Assembly: GCA_030694965.1 (NCBI GenBank)
Contig: JAUYTZ010000013.1
Location: 1 to 64,000 of the forward strand
Length of the DNA: 64,000 nucleotides
From: Candidatus Paracaedibacteraceae bacterium
GTDB lineage: Bacteria; Pseudomonadota; Alphaproteobacteria; Paracaedibacterales; CAIOTO01
Reading direction: 5' to 3'
The translations under genes and the position numbers were made by a program. Below, piece by piece: positions 9,537 to 18,515 of this stretch (position 1 is the stretch's first letter; the number at the start of each line of letters is the position of its first letter). Under the pieces are notes generated by a model, which saw nothing but the letters and a program-made list of their open reading frames with translations, was not told the origin of the DNA and ran no database searches.

Positions 9537-10961
9537 TTACGAATGAATTGGCTTATCAAAAGAACCCCATGCGGCTTCCTTTATCGCTTCGTTTAAAGTT
9601 GGATGCGCATGACACGTACGTGCAATATCTTCAGCTGACCCGCCAAACTCCATAATCGCTGCAACCTGGCTAATTAAGCTTCCAGCCTCAGCACCTACAA
9701 TGGCACAACCAATAACAAGATTAGTTACAGGGTCTGTTATAATTTTAACAAAACCTGTTGTATCACCAATAGTTTTTGCACGACCATTCACTGCAAAAGG
9801 AAATTTACTTACTTTATAAGGAATACTGCTTGTATTAAGTTCATTTTCAGTTTTACCGACAGTCGCAATTTCAGGATGCGTAAATATAACTGCTGGAATA
9901 ATATTATAATTAACAACCCCAACTTGACCAGCTAAAAGCTCAGCAACGGCTACGCCTTCATCCATCGCTTTATGCGCAAGCATTGGGCCATGTATACAAT
10001 CCCCAATAGCAAAGATACTTGGCACATCAGTTTGGTATTGATTGTTTACGCTAATAAATCCTCGGTTAGTTTTTATACCAAGAGCATCTAATCCTAAAGA
10101 CTCCGTTGCAGGCTTGCGGCCAGCAGCCACAAGAACTGCGTCACAGGTAATAAGTTCAGGAAGAGCTGAATTGTCTTCAGGGATGCTTGGATTGATAAGT
10201 TGCAAGCAAAGCTCTTTATCCTTACCTTTATGCGTCATACCAGATATCATGCGATTAGTTTTAAAAATCATACCTTGTTTTTCGAGCGTCTTTTGCAAAA
10301 CATTTCTTACGTCTTCGTCTGCTTGTGCGAGAATACTATTAGAGTATTCAACCACTGTAACAAGAGAACCAAGACGCATCCAAACAGATCCCATCTCAAG
10401 GCCAATATAACCTCCACCAATAATAACAAGATGCTTTGGGATACTTTTAAAAGAAAGAGCATTTGTAGATGAAACAATTTGCTTACCATCAAAAGGAATA
10501 TGCTCTAATTCTTGAGGTGAAGAACCAACCGCTATCAAAATCGCTTTGGTATTAAGCGTTTGTTTTTTATCATCGCTTATAACTTCCACTTGATTTGCAT
10601 TCAAAATATTTGCTATGCCATGTATAAAATGAATTTTATTTTTTTTAAAAAGATGGTCAATTCCGCTTGTAAGCTGCTCCACAACGCTATTCTTATGGTT
10701 CATCAATTGCTCCAAATTGAGCTTTATTTTATCAATTTCAATACCAACTTTTTTAAACTCATTTTTAGCTTGCCAAAATTTATGAGACGCATCAAGAAGG
10801 CATTTTGAAGGGATACAACCAATATTAAGGCATGTACCACCTGAATTTTTACGCTTATCTATAATTGCAACGCGCATGCCAAGTTGACTTGCACGAATGG
10901 CAGAAACATATCCACCAGGCCCTGCACCAATTACCACAAGGTCAAATGTCGATAAGTCCAT
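9537..10961 (-). CDS. lpdA: Dihydrolipoyl dehydrogenase (E3)
   Basis: This FAD flavoprotein reoxidises dihydrolipoamide in the pyruvate and 2-oxoglutarate dehydrogenase complexes, passing electrons to NAD+. The FAD-binding segment VIGAGPGGYVSAIRA is at residues 10-24. The redox-active disulfide is in GGTCLNIGCIPSKCLL (about 41-56). The NAD-binding motif IIGGGYIGLEMGSVW is at about 176-190, and the catalytic His is in CHAHPTLNEA near the C-terminus. 474 residues is standard. No E1 or E2 genes adjoin it, so it is a stand-alone copy that could serve several complexes. It lies upstream of miaA with a 3-bp gap and diverges from the gene at 11192 across a 230-bp spacer. Confidence 0.97.
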   Translation of the reverse strand: MDLSTFDLVVIGAGPGGYVSAIRASQLGMRVAIIDKRKNSGGTCLNIGCIPSKCLLDASHKFWQAKNEFKKVGIEIDKIKLNLEQLMNHKNSVVEQLTSGIDHLFKKNKIHFIHGIANILNANQVEVISDDKKQTLNTKAILIAVGSSPQELEHIPFDGKQIVSSTNALSFKSIPKHLVIIGGGYIGLEMGSVWMRLGSLVTVVEYSNSILAQADEDVRNVLQKTLEKQGMIFKTNRMISGMTHKGKDKELCLQLINPSIPEDNSALPELITCDAVLVAAGRKPATESLGLDALGIKTNRGFISVNNQYQTDVPSIFAIGDCIHGPMLAHKAMDEGVAVAELLAGQVGVVNYNIIPAVIFTHPEIATVGKTENELNTSSIPYKVSKFPFAVNGRAKTIGDTTGFVKIITDPVTNLVIGCAIVGAEAGSLISQVAAIMEFGGSAEDIARTCHAHPTLNEAIKEAAWGSFDKPIHS

Positions 10962-11191
10962 AAAATTCCTCTAAAATTTGTATTTTTTTTATTATAGCAT
11001 TTTATTAATCATTTGTTTAGAAACTTTTGCTGTAATAAATGTATAAGTAAGCATAAAATTTAATATAGTTTTGATGGGAATCATACATATGTTAAAGGAA
11101 ATCTTACCCATATAATAGCTAACTTGCTCAAATAATTTAGTTTCTTAAAATGGCATGTTTAAAAATTAAATTTATTTGTTGATAGAAAAAT

Positions 11192-12496
11192 ATGTGTAAA
11201 AAACGAAAAAACGTATTGTTAATATTTATTTTTGTCTGTGCAGTGCAAACTGCATGCTCATCTCTCTATGCCATAACAAACACAAATAGTGAAAAACCAA
11301 AATCCATGACGTTGATAACAACGAACGCTCCTGTTTTTTCAATGATTTCTAATTTTTTCTCCTCTCTGCCTAACATAATTAACCCCGTTGAAGCTAAATC
11401 CGGGGAAAAAGATAAAAACAAAAAAAATGATGACAAAAAGAACAACGATAAAGATAATAAAAATCAAAAAGATAACAACAAAAAAAAAGATATAAAAAAG
11501 AACAAGAAACATAAACCAGGCGGCATAAAAAACAAACATAAAAAAAGAAATGCAAAAAAGAAAGAGGCGCAAGCAAAGAAAGAGGCGCAAGCGCTTTTTG
11601 CACATGAAAAATCTTTACAAGAAAAACGTAAGCACTATCGGTACAAATTAATGCGCAATGTTCAGGATGCTGAAAAAGACAAGCATAACCAAAAATCGAA
11701 TAGCATAACTAATAAAATTAGTTATGAAAAAGATAGTACCCTTATAAAAGAAATTAAAAAATCAGCAGGAAATCTTATTTTAAAGCATAAAAAATACAAG
11801 TTAATGAAAAATATTAAACTCGCCCATCAAAAGGCATTTTTAAAAAGAAATCAATATGCAAGTCAAGATGATTACTTAAGCACTAGATCAAATCAGGAAG
11901 AAAAGCGTCTCAGGTATAAGTTAATGCGTAATAACAAGGATGTTCGCGTTAAAAGAACCCACGCAAGCAACTATGACGTTGATAAAAAAGACATTGCAAA
12001 ACCAATAATTTTGCCGAAAATGCTTTCAGATACAGCAGCTGTCGCAGCAATTAATGTGACCGCGCAGCCACTTTCAACAACTAAGCCTTTACCAGTAACA
12101 ACGCCTACTACTACAAAACCACAAGCAACAGCGTCAACAACCGCTGCTACTACACTTAAATCAGACTCAACAGCAATTATCGCAAGTTCTGCAGTTCAAA
12201 AAGAAACAGCGATAGAAATGGCTACCTACCCAACAGAGATCAAAACTCCCCCAGCAACCAAAAACATTGCAGAAGACGTTGAGGAAGATGAAGTGGAAGT
12301 TGTCGTTGAAAATGAAAAAGTGCATGTGCTAATGCTTGATGAAGAAATTAACATATCTGCAAACCAGACAGCGCTTTATGTTGAGCCAGAAGAAGATGAT
12401 TCTGCTTTAACACAAAAAAATCAAACGCAACTTTATATTGAAGAAGAAACGATTAGCGAACCAACGGCAAACCTTTGCACCGAAGCCCAGCCTTGA
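11192..12496 (+). CDS. Exported lysine-rich protein with three YKLM repeats and a Thr-rich tract; unknown function
   Basis: I do not recognise a family. The 434 residues divide into clear zones. There is an N-terminal signal sequence (NVLLIFIFVCAVQTAC, with Cys22 in a poor lipobox context). An extremely Lys/Asn/Asp-rich tract covers about residues 70-130. A central zone repeats the motif [RK]-Y-K-L-M-[RK]-N at residues 151, 202 and 242, each preceded by basic residues. A Thr/Ser/Ala/Pro-rich tract spans about 275-360. The acidic C-terminus holds two related elements, QTALYVEPEEDD and QTQLYIEEETI. This looks like an exported low-complexity protein, possibly surface- or nucleic-acid-binding. 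The next gene, 161 bp downstream on the same strand, is an exported glycosyltransferase, and the Thr-rich tract would be a plausible acceptor (inference). Confidence 0.75.
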   Translation: MCKKRKNVLLIFIFVCAVQTACSSLYAITNTNSEKPKSMTLITTNAPVFSMISNFFSSLPNIINPVEAKSGEKDKNKKNDDKKNNDKDNKNQKDNNKKKDIKKNKKHKPGGIKNKHKKRNAKKKEAQAKKEAQALFAHEKSLQEKRKHYRYKLMRNVQDAEKDKHNQKSNSITNKISYEKDSTLIKEIKKSAGNLILKHKKYKLMKNIKLAHQKAFLKRNQYASQDDYLSTRSNQEEKRLRYKLMRNNKDVRVKRTHASNYDVDKKDIAKPIILPKMLSDTAAVAAINVTAQPLSTTKPLPVTTPTTTKPQATASTTAATTLKSDSTAIIASSAVQKETAIEMATYPTEIKTPPATKNIAEDVEEDEVEVVVENEKVHVLMLDEEINISANQTALYVEPEEDDSALTQKNQTQLYIEEETISEPTANLCTEAQP

Positions 12497-12657
12497 TCCA
12501 AATAACTAATACAATAAACGACAGAGAGTTATAGCCATTAATTGCTTTCATTTTATACGCAATAAAATTCGCATGGCATAAATAAATTTTAACAAATTTT
12601 TAACTATTTGAATGTTAACGTTTGAGTTGAAAAACCTAGTTAAAATGAGACTTCCCC

Positions 12658-14301
12658 ATGTTAAGAAATGTATTTTTATATGCGCTTGCATCTGTATCAA
12701 TTACATATCTTTTTTGCAGTGAATCAGCAAGTATCGAAGATATCTCAAATATTTCAGATTTAAATTCGCAATTGGAAAGAAAGCTTATAGAACAATTAAA
12801 TTCTACTAATCGTGCTGATTTTTCAATTCAAGAACGTGGCAGAAACTGGAAGCATATCTCTCGCGTAACGCTTGTTGACCAAAAAACATATGGAAAAATT
12901 TTTCAAGGAGACGAAAACAAAAGCTACCCCGGAGAAATGCGTTTTACTGTATGGGGAAGAAAATGTATCAGAGCAATTGAAAAAGCAGCTAAAGAAAATA
13001 CTATTGGTGATCTTGATGTACTATTATCAGGCGATGATGGGGTTTTTCCAACCTGTAATATTGACAGTACTATTATATTAACAGCAAGTAGAAAAAAGGA
13101 TGATAATCGTAAAAATATTATACTTATCCCACCATTTGCTTTTAATAGCTTTAAAAAATATGAACAACGTTATAATGATTGCGTGAGCGTATACAAAAAT
13201 AGGCAAAGTGATGGAGTTACTTTTCGACAAAAAACAAAAAAAGCTTTTTGGCGAGGCACACATATGCAACCTTTTGGGTGGGGATGGGAGTCAAAAGAGT
13301 GTTCAGATCGAAAAATAAAATTTTCACGTACAAAAGCAATAATGATGTCTAATAACTTTCGTGATTTTCTTGATTGTAAATATGTTAAATTAGACGAGCC
13401 AACAGATACAAAAGATCCCCATTTTTCCTATCGCGATATGCTTTACAAAAGGGGATTTGGAAATTACGCAAGCCTTACTGATCAGGCAAAGTTTGCTTAT
13501 CACTTGTGCATTGATGGTTGGGCTGGAAGCTGGGAACTTGGTGGACGCTTAACAGAAGGTATGTTGCTTGGAAATTTATGTTTCAACGCGAGCGTCTTTG
13601 ATATGTATTTTGAAAATCTGCTTGAGCCATTTGTGCATTTTATCCCAGTAAAAAGTGATTTATCAGATTTAATCGAACAAGTAAAGTGGGCAAATGAGCA
13701 TCCAGTAGAGGCTGAACAAATTGCTGAAGCAGGCCATCAATTTGCTATAAAACTGCTGCATCCAGAAAATGTATTGAATTATTTTATTTTTGCACTAAAA
13801 GAGATTTCTAAAAAACAGCAATCTTTAGCTATTTCAGCAACCTATCCAAGATTAAATTTTTCTGCAAGCATACCTTTTTGGAAGCAAAGCGTTCCATTAA
13901 TTGATAATGATATTCAGGAAAAATTAAAAACAAAACTAAGTTTTTTTGGTATATCAGATTCAGAAACAATTATTTTTCTACCACTATCCGTAGATATAAT
14001 TCAAAGCACAATTGGGCAAAAACTTTCTTATGGTACCCTGCAAAGGGACACATCATTCGGTGTGCTGGTTTTAGATCAAGTGACGGGACCATATACTGAC
14101 GGAACAATAAGCACTTACAACGATGATAATGAAAAAACGTGGTTTATTGATGAAACTAATTTATTTATTTGTAATGATAGTGGAAATCCGACAGCTGTAT
14201 ACACACATTATGTCAGTATCCCCAACAGTGAAAGCTTTATAATGCTAGGCTATCATGTAACTGAAATTGGAACTATATTTCCTTATCTTTATAAAAAATA
14301 A
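12658..14301 (+). CDS. Exported CAP10/GT90-like (KDEL-motif/rumi-type) glycosyltransferase
   Basis: The 547-residue product starts with a signal peptide (FLYALASVSITYLFCSESAS). Its core, about residues 85-390, resembles the glycosyl transferase family 90 domain of CAP10, LpsA and the eukaryotic protein O-glucosyltransferase rumi/POGLUT. The signs are KKAFWRGTHMQP (Trp198), then YASLTDQAKFAYHLCIDGWA, SWELGGRLTEGMLLGN and the tail EPFVHFIPVKSDLSDLIEQV with EQIAEAGHQFA, a well-conserved order in this family. The last ~150 residues are unassigned. Family knowledge suggests transfer of glucose or xylose to a protein or polysaccharide. Export of such an enzyme is unusual for bacteria, where nucleotide sugars are cytoplasmic. 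It may act inside a host cell or on a neighbour product. A hairpin terminator follows. Confidence 0.8.
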   Translation: MLRNVFLYALASVSITYLFCSESASIEDISNISDLNSQLERKLIEQLNSTNRADFSIQERGRNWKHISRVTLVDQKTYGKIFQGDENKSYPGEMRFTVWGRKCIRAIEKAAKENTIGDLDVLLSGDDGVFPTCNIDSTIILTASRKKDDNRKNIILIPPFAFNSFKKYEQRYNDCVSVYKNRQSDGVTFRQKTKKAFWRGTHMQPFGWGWESKECSDRKIKFSRTKAIMMSNNFRDFLDCKYVKLDEPTDTKDPHFSYRDMLYKRGFGNYASLTDQAKFAYHLCIDGWAGSWELGGRLTEGMLLGNLCFNASVFDMYFENLLEPFVHFIPVKSDLSDLIEQVKWANEHPVEAEQIAEAGHQFAIKLLHPENVLNYFIFALKEISKKQQSLAISATYPRLNFSASIPFWKQSVPLIDNDIQEKLKTKLSFFGISDSETIIFLPLSVDIIQSTIGQKLSYGTLQRDTSFGVLVLDQVTGPYTDGTISTYNDDNEKTWFIDETNLFICNDSGNPTAVYTHYVSIPNSESFIMLGYHVTEIGTIFPYLYKK

Positions 14302-14332
14302 TATTAGTTGAAATGGTGTAAGCAAGAATAAA

Positions 14333-14361
14333 AAAGCAGCTTTAAACCAAAAAGCTGCTTT
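14333..14361. terminator. Bidirectional hairpin terminator
   Basis: Perfect 11-bp inverted repeat AAAGCAGCTTT / AAAGCTGCTTT with a 7-base loop, flanked by A-rich sequence on the left and T-rich sequence on the right. It lies between the convergent GT90 gene and yihA and can serve both. Confidence 0.85.
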
Positions 14362-14366
14362 CTTTG

Positions 14367-15008
14367 TTAAGCACTCGGAAAGCCTGGGCATAGCTTTGCA
14401 ATCTCTAAACGAAGTGCTTCAATTCCTTCTCGCTTTTCAGAGCTTGTTATTCCAAGAATTGGAAATGCAGCGCCATGTTTTACAATTTTCTCTTGTGTTT
14501 CGGCTTGCACTCTTGCTAATGCTGGCACACTAATTTTATCTGTCTTTGTCAAAACCACCTGATACGAAACAGCCGTTTCGTCAAGCATCTTCATCATAGC
14601 TAAATCATTTACCTTAAGGCCATGACGACTATCAATAAGAACGTAAGTACGCTTTAACGTTGGTCTGCCCAATAAGTAGTGACGTATTAACTTTTGCCAC
14701 TGCTCAACAAGTGTTTTGGGAGCTTCAGCATAACCATAACCAGGCATATCAACCATGATCATTTCATTATGCAATTGAAAGAAATTTAACTGCTGTGTTC
14801 TTCCTGGCGTATTAGACGTACGAGCAAGCGTTAAACGATTCGTTAAAGCATTGATAAGGCTGGACTTTCCAACATTAGATCGTCCAGCAAAAGCTATCTC
14901 TACAAAACCATATTCAGGTAAATCTTCTAGCTTTTCGACACCTCTTAAAAAAGTGCATTCTTGGGCAAATAGCCAGTTAGCCCATTCCATTTTATTCATT
15001 AATTTCAT
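14367..15008 (-). CDS. yihA: Ribosome-biogenesis GTP-binding protein YihA/YsxC (EngB)
   Basis: This TrmE-Era-EngA-EngB-type GTPase is needed for large ribosomal subunit assembly and cell division. G1 is [17 protein letters not shown] (about residues 41-57), the switch region is [14 protein letters not shown]3 is [12 protein letters not shown], and G4 is VLTKTDKI. 213 residues is typical. Its ATG overlaps the yidC stop by four bases (ATGA), implying translational coupling. Confidence 0.97.
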   Translation of the reverse strand: MKLMNKMEWANWLFAQECTFLRGVEKLEDLPEYGFVEIAFAGRSNVGKSSLINALTNRLTLARTSNTPGRTQQLNFFQLHNEMIMVDMPGYGYAEAPKTLVEQWQKLIRHYLLGRPTLKRTYVLIDSRHGLKVNDLAMMKMLDETAVSYQVVLTKTDKISVPALARVQAETQEKIVKHGAAFPILGITSSEKREGIEALRLEIAKLCPGFPSA

Positions 15009-16726
15009 CTTTTTTTATGCTTTGCTGGCTTGCGATTCGCAAAGTCAATTTCTGTGCTGCGGTTAATATAAAATTGTTGCAGTATAGTTAAAACATTGCT
15101 CCATGCCCAATAAATAACAAGACCTGCCGGGAATGACGCAAATAAATAGGTAAACATAACAGGCATAATCATCATGATTTTTGCTTGCTGTGCATCGGCA
15201 GGCTGTGGTCCTAAGCGCTGCTGCAAAACCATTGTTGCCCCCATGATAATTGGCCATGCACCAATCATTAAGAATGCAGGCGGTGTCCACGGAATCAAAC
15301 CAAACAAGTTAAATAATGACGTCGGGTCAATTGCAGCAAGGTCATGAATCCAACCAAAGAAAGGCGCGTGACGCATTTCAATCGTTACAAAAAAGACTTT
15401 GTACAAACAAAAGAAGATTGGAGCTTGAATCAACATTGGCAAACAACCAGACATTGGATTCACACTTTCGGTTTTATACAAATTCATCAATTCTTGATTC
15501 ATGCGTACTTTGTCGTGCCCATATGTGGTTTTTATTTTTTCCATTTTAGGCTGCAATGTTTTCATGCGCGCCATAGAGCGGTGTGATTTGTTAGCAAGTG
15601 GAAAAAGGACCGCTTTAAATAAAACCGTTAAAGCTAAAATTGCAAGACCAAAATTACCAAGTAATTTGTGGAAAAATTCCAAAACATAAAAAAGTGGCTT
15701 TGTTAAAAAATAGAACCAACCAAAATCAACAGCTAACTCTAAGCGATAAATACCTAACTTTTTCTCGTATGCGTCAAGAAGCTTTAACACCTTGGGACCG
15801 ACAAATAAATTATTTGATATTTCTGTTGTTTTTCCTGAATCAAGAGTAACTTCCGCCCCAACTGCAATACTTTTGTAAATTGAACCAGCATGATACTCAT
15901 ACGAACAATGTGTTGGCACGGTTTGTGATGGAATAAGCGCGACAAGCCAATATTTATCTGTAAAACCTAACCAACCATCTGTTGTATCTTGTTGAATAGC
16001 ACCTTTTTTCTCGATGTCGCTATATGAAAGCTCTGTTAGTGAATGATTTAATACACCAATAGCACCTTCATGAAGAACAAAATAACCGCCAGTTGTTGGC
16101 GTGCCATAGCGGCTAATTTGATTGACAGGCTGCAAAAGAACAGGTGCTGCACCTGAATTAGCAACAGTGTCAGTAACTGTAAACAAATAATTTTCATCAA
16201 TTTTTATCGTGCGGGTGAAGCGCAAGCCTTTTTTATTATCAAAGAATAAAACAAGTGGCTTTTCAGGTGTTAATTCAGCAAACTTATCCTTCCCCTCAAT
16301 TTTCCAAACTGTGTTTTCATCTGGGCAACTAGTTCCGTCTTTAGCAATCCACTTAAAAGATGCTGTATAAGCATTTTTTGTTTGTTGAGGGGTTAACACA
16401 ACAACATTCGAACTATTCTCATCTGTTGTTTCTTTATATTGTGTCAATTCAACGTCATCTATAATTGCACCTTTCAAGCGAATCGAGCCTTGAATTTTTG
16501 GTGTACTGATTCGCACCCGTTGATCATCTTTTAATGCAACTTCACGTGGTATAATTAAATCTTGTGACTGCACCAAAACTGTTGATGTCGCCAGTGATGA
16601 TGCGCTTTGCGTAGCAGTTATTGCTTTTGCATTTGGATGCGCAATCGGCGTATAAAAATAATCAAACCCCCAATAAATAGCTATACTGGAAGCAATGGCA
16701 ATTATTAAATTTTTTTGTTCTGACAT
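15005..16726 (-). CDS. yidC: Membrane protein insertase YidC
   Basis: YidC inserts and folds inner-membrane proteins with or without SecYEG. The N-terminal TM ([19 protein letters not shown]) is followed by a large periplasmic P1 domain (about residues 60-330). The conserved five-TM core then starts at [20 protein letters not shown] and includes [38 protein letters not shown] and [12 protein letters not shown]. The basic tail (RKPAKHKKR) can contact the ribosome. 573 residues is normal for the Gram-negative form. It belongs to the conserved rpmH-rnpA-yidD-yidC block, but a hairpin with a T-rich trailer separates it from yidD, so it may have its own promoter. Confidence 0.98.
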   Translation of the reverse strand: MSEQKNLIIAIASSIAIYWGFDYFYTPIAHPNAKAITATQSASSLATSTVLVQSQDLIIPREVALKDDQRVRISTPKIQGSIRLKGAIIDDVELTQYKETTDENSSNVVVLTPQQTKNAYTASFKWIAKDGTSCPDENTVWKIEGKDKFAELTPEKPLVLFFDNKKGLRFTRTIKIDENYLFTVTDTVANSGAAPVLLQPVNQISRYGTPTTGGYFVLHEGAIGVLNHSLTELSYSDIEKKGAIQQDTTDGWLGFTDKYWLVALIPSQTVPTHCSYEYHAGSIYKSIAVGAEVTLDSGKTTEISNNLFVGPKVLKLLDAYEKKLGIYRLELAVDFGWFYFLTKPLFYVLEFFHKLLGNFGLAILALTVLFKAVLFPLANKSHRSMARMKTLQPKMEKIKTTYGHDKVRMNQELMNLYKTESVNPMSGCLPMLIQAPIFFCLYKVFFVTIEMRHAPFFGWIHDLAAIDPTSLFNLFGLIPWTPPAFLMIGAWPIIMGATMVLQQRLGPQPADAQQAKIMMIMPVMFTYLFASFPAGLVIYWAWSNVLTILQQFYINRSTEIDFANRKPAKHKKR

Positions 16727-16765
16727 GAATTTTATTTACTTAATGTTATAAGGTTAAAAATAAAA

Positions 16766-16792
16766 AGATTCTTGTAAATATTACAAGAATCT
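16766..16792 (-). terminator. Rho-independent terminator after yidD
   Basis: Perfect 12-bp inverted repeat (AGATTCTTGTAA / TTACAAGAATCT, 3-base loop). On the minus strand it is followed by TTTTATTTTTAA. It lies 6 bp after the yidD stop and about 40 bp before the yidC start, so it would end or attenuate the rpmH-rnpA-yidD transcript. Confidence 0.85.
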
Positions 16793-16797
16793 AAGGG

Positions 16798-17091
16798 TTA
16801 CTTAGTTGTGGATTTTATATTTAGTTTAGCACGTGATTTAGACACTTTTTTGGACATATCAGGTACGGGGTCATATCCAAAAGCAACACCTAGCTGCTTA
16901 GTAAGCTTTTCATACGGATGACAACGAAGCAAACGTTTTATGACCAACCATAACCCTTTGCTTAAACCATGTGTTTCAAGTGCATGAATTGCATACCGAG
17001 AACAAGTGGGTTCAAATCGACAACGTGGAGGAAAAAGAGGGGAAATAATCCAACGATACACATGAATCAGGCTAATAATTAAACGAGTCAT
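16798..17091 (-). CDS. yidD: Membrane protein insertion efficiency factor YidD
   Basis: This small amphipathic protein binds the membrane near YidC and improves insertion. The hallmark [22 protein letters not shown] carries the conserved cysteines (about residues 21-42), followed by [17 protein letters not shown] and GYDPVP, all diagnostic. The 97 residues include a slightly longer basic tail. It lies between rnpA and yidC, as in most bacteria. Confidence 0.97.
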   Translation of the reverse strand: MTRLIISLIHVYRWIISPLFPPRCRFEPTCSRYAIHALETHGLSKGLWLVIKRLLRCHPYEKLTKQLGVAFGYDPVPDMSKKVSKSRAKLNIKSTTK

Positions 17092-17137
17092 AGTATTTCC
17101 TTATTAAAAATTAAAACAAATAGATAAGTTTTTGTTG

Positions 17138-17503
17138 TTAACAAGCTATGAAACGCAGAAGACATCTACGAACAGCATTTTTAAAATCATTTGCTAAAAC
17201 AGTATAGTTACATGTAACCGTGTCTGGAATAGCAATTAGGACAAAATCACCAGAGAATTTTGGAAATTCAGCAAGAATTGAAGGAAGCACAAGTCGGGCC
17301 AAAGCACGCATACGCCGCTTACCGCGATTACGAGCAACAGCATTACCAGTTTTTCGACTTGCCGTATATCCAACACGAATTTCTTCGTTATTTTTACTTT
17401 TATCTATAAAACACTGCACCCAAATATGCGTGGACCTAGCAGTGTTTCGTGCTTTTGACACTCTTACAAAATCAGCGCGTTTTTTAAGAGTAATATAGTG
17501 CAT
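17138..17503 (-). CDS. rnpA: Ribonuclease P protein component
   Basis: RnpA is the protein subunit that helps RNase P RNA bind and cut the 5' leader of pre-tRNAs. The 121-residue product shows the N-terminal LKKRADFVRV, RVGYTASRKTGNAVARNRGKRRMRAL (the basic RNR motif at about residues 56-70) and the C-terminal FVLIAIPDTV strand. The gene directly follows rpmH, whose stop codon is about 10 bp upstream of the rnpA start codon, the usual arrangement. Confidence 0.97.
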   Translation of the reverse strand: MHYITLKKRADFVRVSKARNTARSTHIWVQCFIDKSKNNEEIRVGYTASRKTGNAVARNRGKRRMRALARLVLPSILAEFPKFSGDFVLIAIPDTVTCNYTVLANDFKNAVRRCLLRFIAC

Positions 17504-17513
17504 AAAAATAATT

Positions 17514-17648
17514 TTATGCTGATAAACGCTTACGTCCTTGACCTCTACGGCTATTAATCACACGACGGCCACCCACAGTTGCCATACGTGCACGAAAACC
17601 ATGACGACGCTTACGAACGAGATTGCTTGGTTGATATGTACGTTTCAT
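17514..17648 (-). CDS. rpmH: 50S ribosomal protein L34
   Basis: This 44-codon frame is read from ATG 17648 to TAA 17516-17514. It begins [18 protein letters not shown] and ends GRKRLSA, with the [20 protein letters not shown] core, which is essentially the invariant L34 sequence and the exact family length. It encodes the small, very basic large-subunit protein and heads the rpmH-rnpA-yidD block. dnaA and an obvious origin, often beyond rpmH, are not present here; the next gene is rluB. Confidence 0.98.
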   Translation of the reverse strand: MKRTYQPSNLVRKRRHGFRARMATVGGRRVINSRRGQGRKRLSA

Positions 17649-17771
17649 TTATTAGATCCTTTTTGATCGCAATTTTGTATGAACTATAGCATGAGATAAG
17701 ATGTAAGGGAATAGAAAAAACGCTTATTTCTCACCTTTTGACATTATTTTATAAGTTTAGAAACATTAATC

Positions 17772-18515
17772 TTATGACGTTAGCTCTCTCAATTTCCTTC
17801 CTGAAACTTCCTGAATTATACCCGGCTGAAGATTTCCTAACAAAAATGGGCCATAGCTTAAGCGAATCAAACGATTAACTGAAAGTCCTAAGTGGTTCAT
17901 AACTTTTCGAATTTCTCGATTCTTGCCTTCTGTCAGCGTTATCATAAGCCAATTATTACGACCAGAACTATTTTTTTCATCAAAATCCACATCAATTTTA
18001 TCATAATGCATACCCTCTATGGTTATGCCACTTTTCAGGGCCATAAGCTCTTTAACAGGCAAGTTATCCCCATATACCCGCACCCGATAACAACGTTCCC
18101 AGCCAGTTTTTGGAGACTCAGCGTAATGCGCAAAGCTTCCTTGATTTGTTAACATAATAAGACCTTCTGAGTTCAGGTCAAGCCTGCCAACTGAAACCAC
18201 ATGAGGCAATCCTGCTTCTCTTGCTGCATCAAATACGGTTGGGCGCCCCTCAGGATCACGATGTGTTGTGATAACGCCTATGGGTTTATAATAAAGCCAG
18301 ACACGTAAACGATCAGGTAATGTTATTGGCTTATTATTAACAGCTACATAATCTTTTTCTAAGTCAACAAAAGTAGTGACTTCCTTTATGATTTTACCAT
18401 TTACGGTGACAAGGCCTGTTTGAATAAGTACCTCCGCCTGTCGACGAGATGCTACTCCACACTGAGCAAGAATCTTTGCAAGACGGGTTCCATTTTCTTT
18501 AGTTGTTTCTGTCAT
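17772..18515 (-). CDS. rluB: RluB/RsuA-family ribosomal pseudouridine synthase
   Basis: This enzyme converts a specific rRNA uridine to pseudouridine. An N-terminal S4 RNA-binding domain (RLAKILAQCGVASRRQAEVLI, about residues 11-31) precedes the synthase domain. The catalytic Asp is in VSVGRLDLNSEGLIMLTN (about residues 105-122). KPIGVITTHRDPEGRP, EGKNREIRKVMNHLGL and VNRLIRLSYGPF are also typical. The 247-residue length fits RluB; RsuA or RluE cannot be fully excluded. Its start overlaps the upstream amidotransferase stop by four bases. Confidence 0.93.
   Translation of the reverse strand: MTETTKENGTRLAKILAQCGVASRRQAEVLIQTGLVTVNGKIIKEVTTFVDLEKDYVAVNNKPITLPDRLRVWLYYKPIGVITTHRDPEGRPTVFDAAREAGLPHVVSVGRLDLNSEGLIMLTNQGSFAHYAESPKTGWERCYRVRVYGDNLPVKELMALKSGITIEGMHYDKIDVDFDEKNSSGRNNWLMITLTEGKNREIRKVMNHLGLSVNRLIRLSYGPFLLGNLQPGIIQEVSGRKLRELTS

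Noticed and set aside
11339-11605. Minus-strand hydrophobic frames resembling membrane proteins
   Set aside because: They are the complement of the AAA/AAG-rich Lys tract, which gives Phe and Leu on the other strand.
17504-17771. Chromosome origin near rpmH
   Set aside because: rpmH often lies near dnaA and oriC, but no dnaA and no DnaA-box cluster is visible here.
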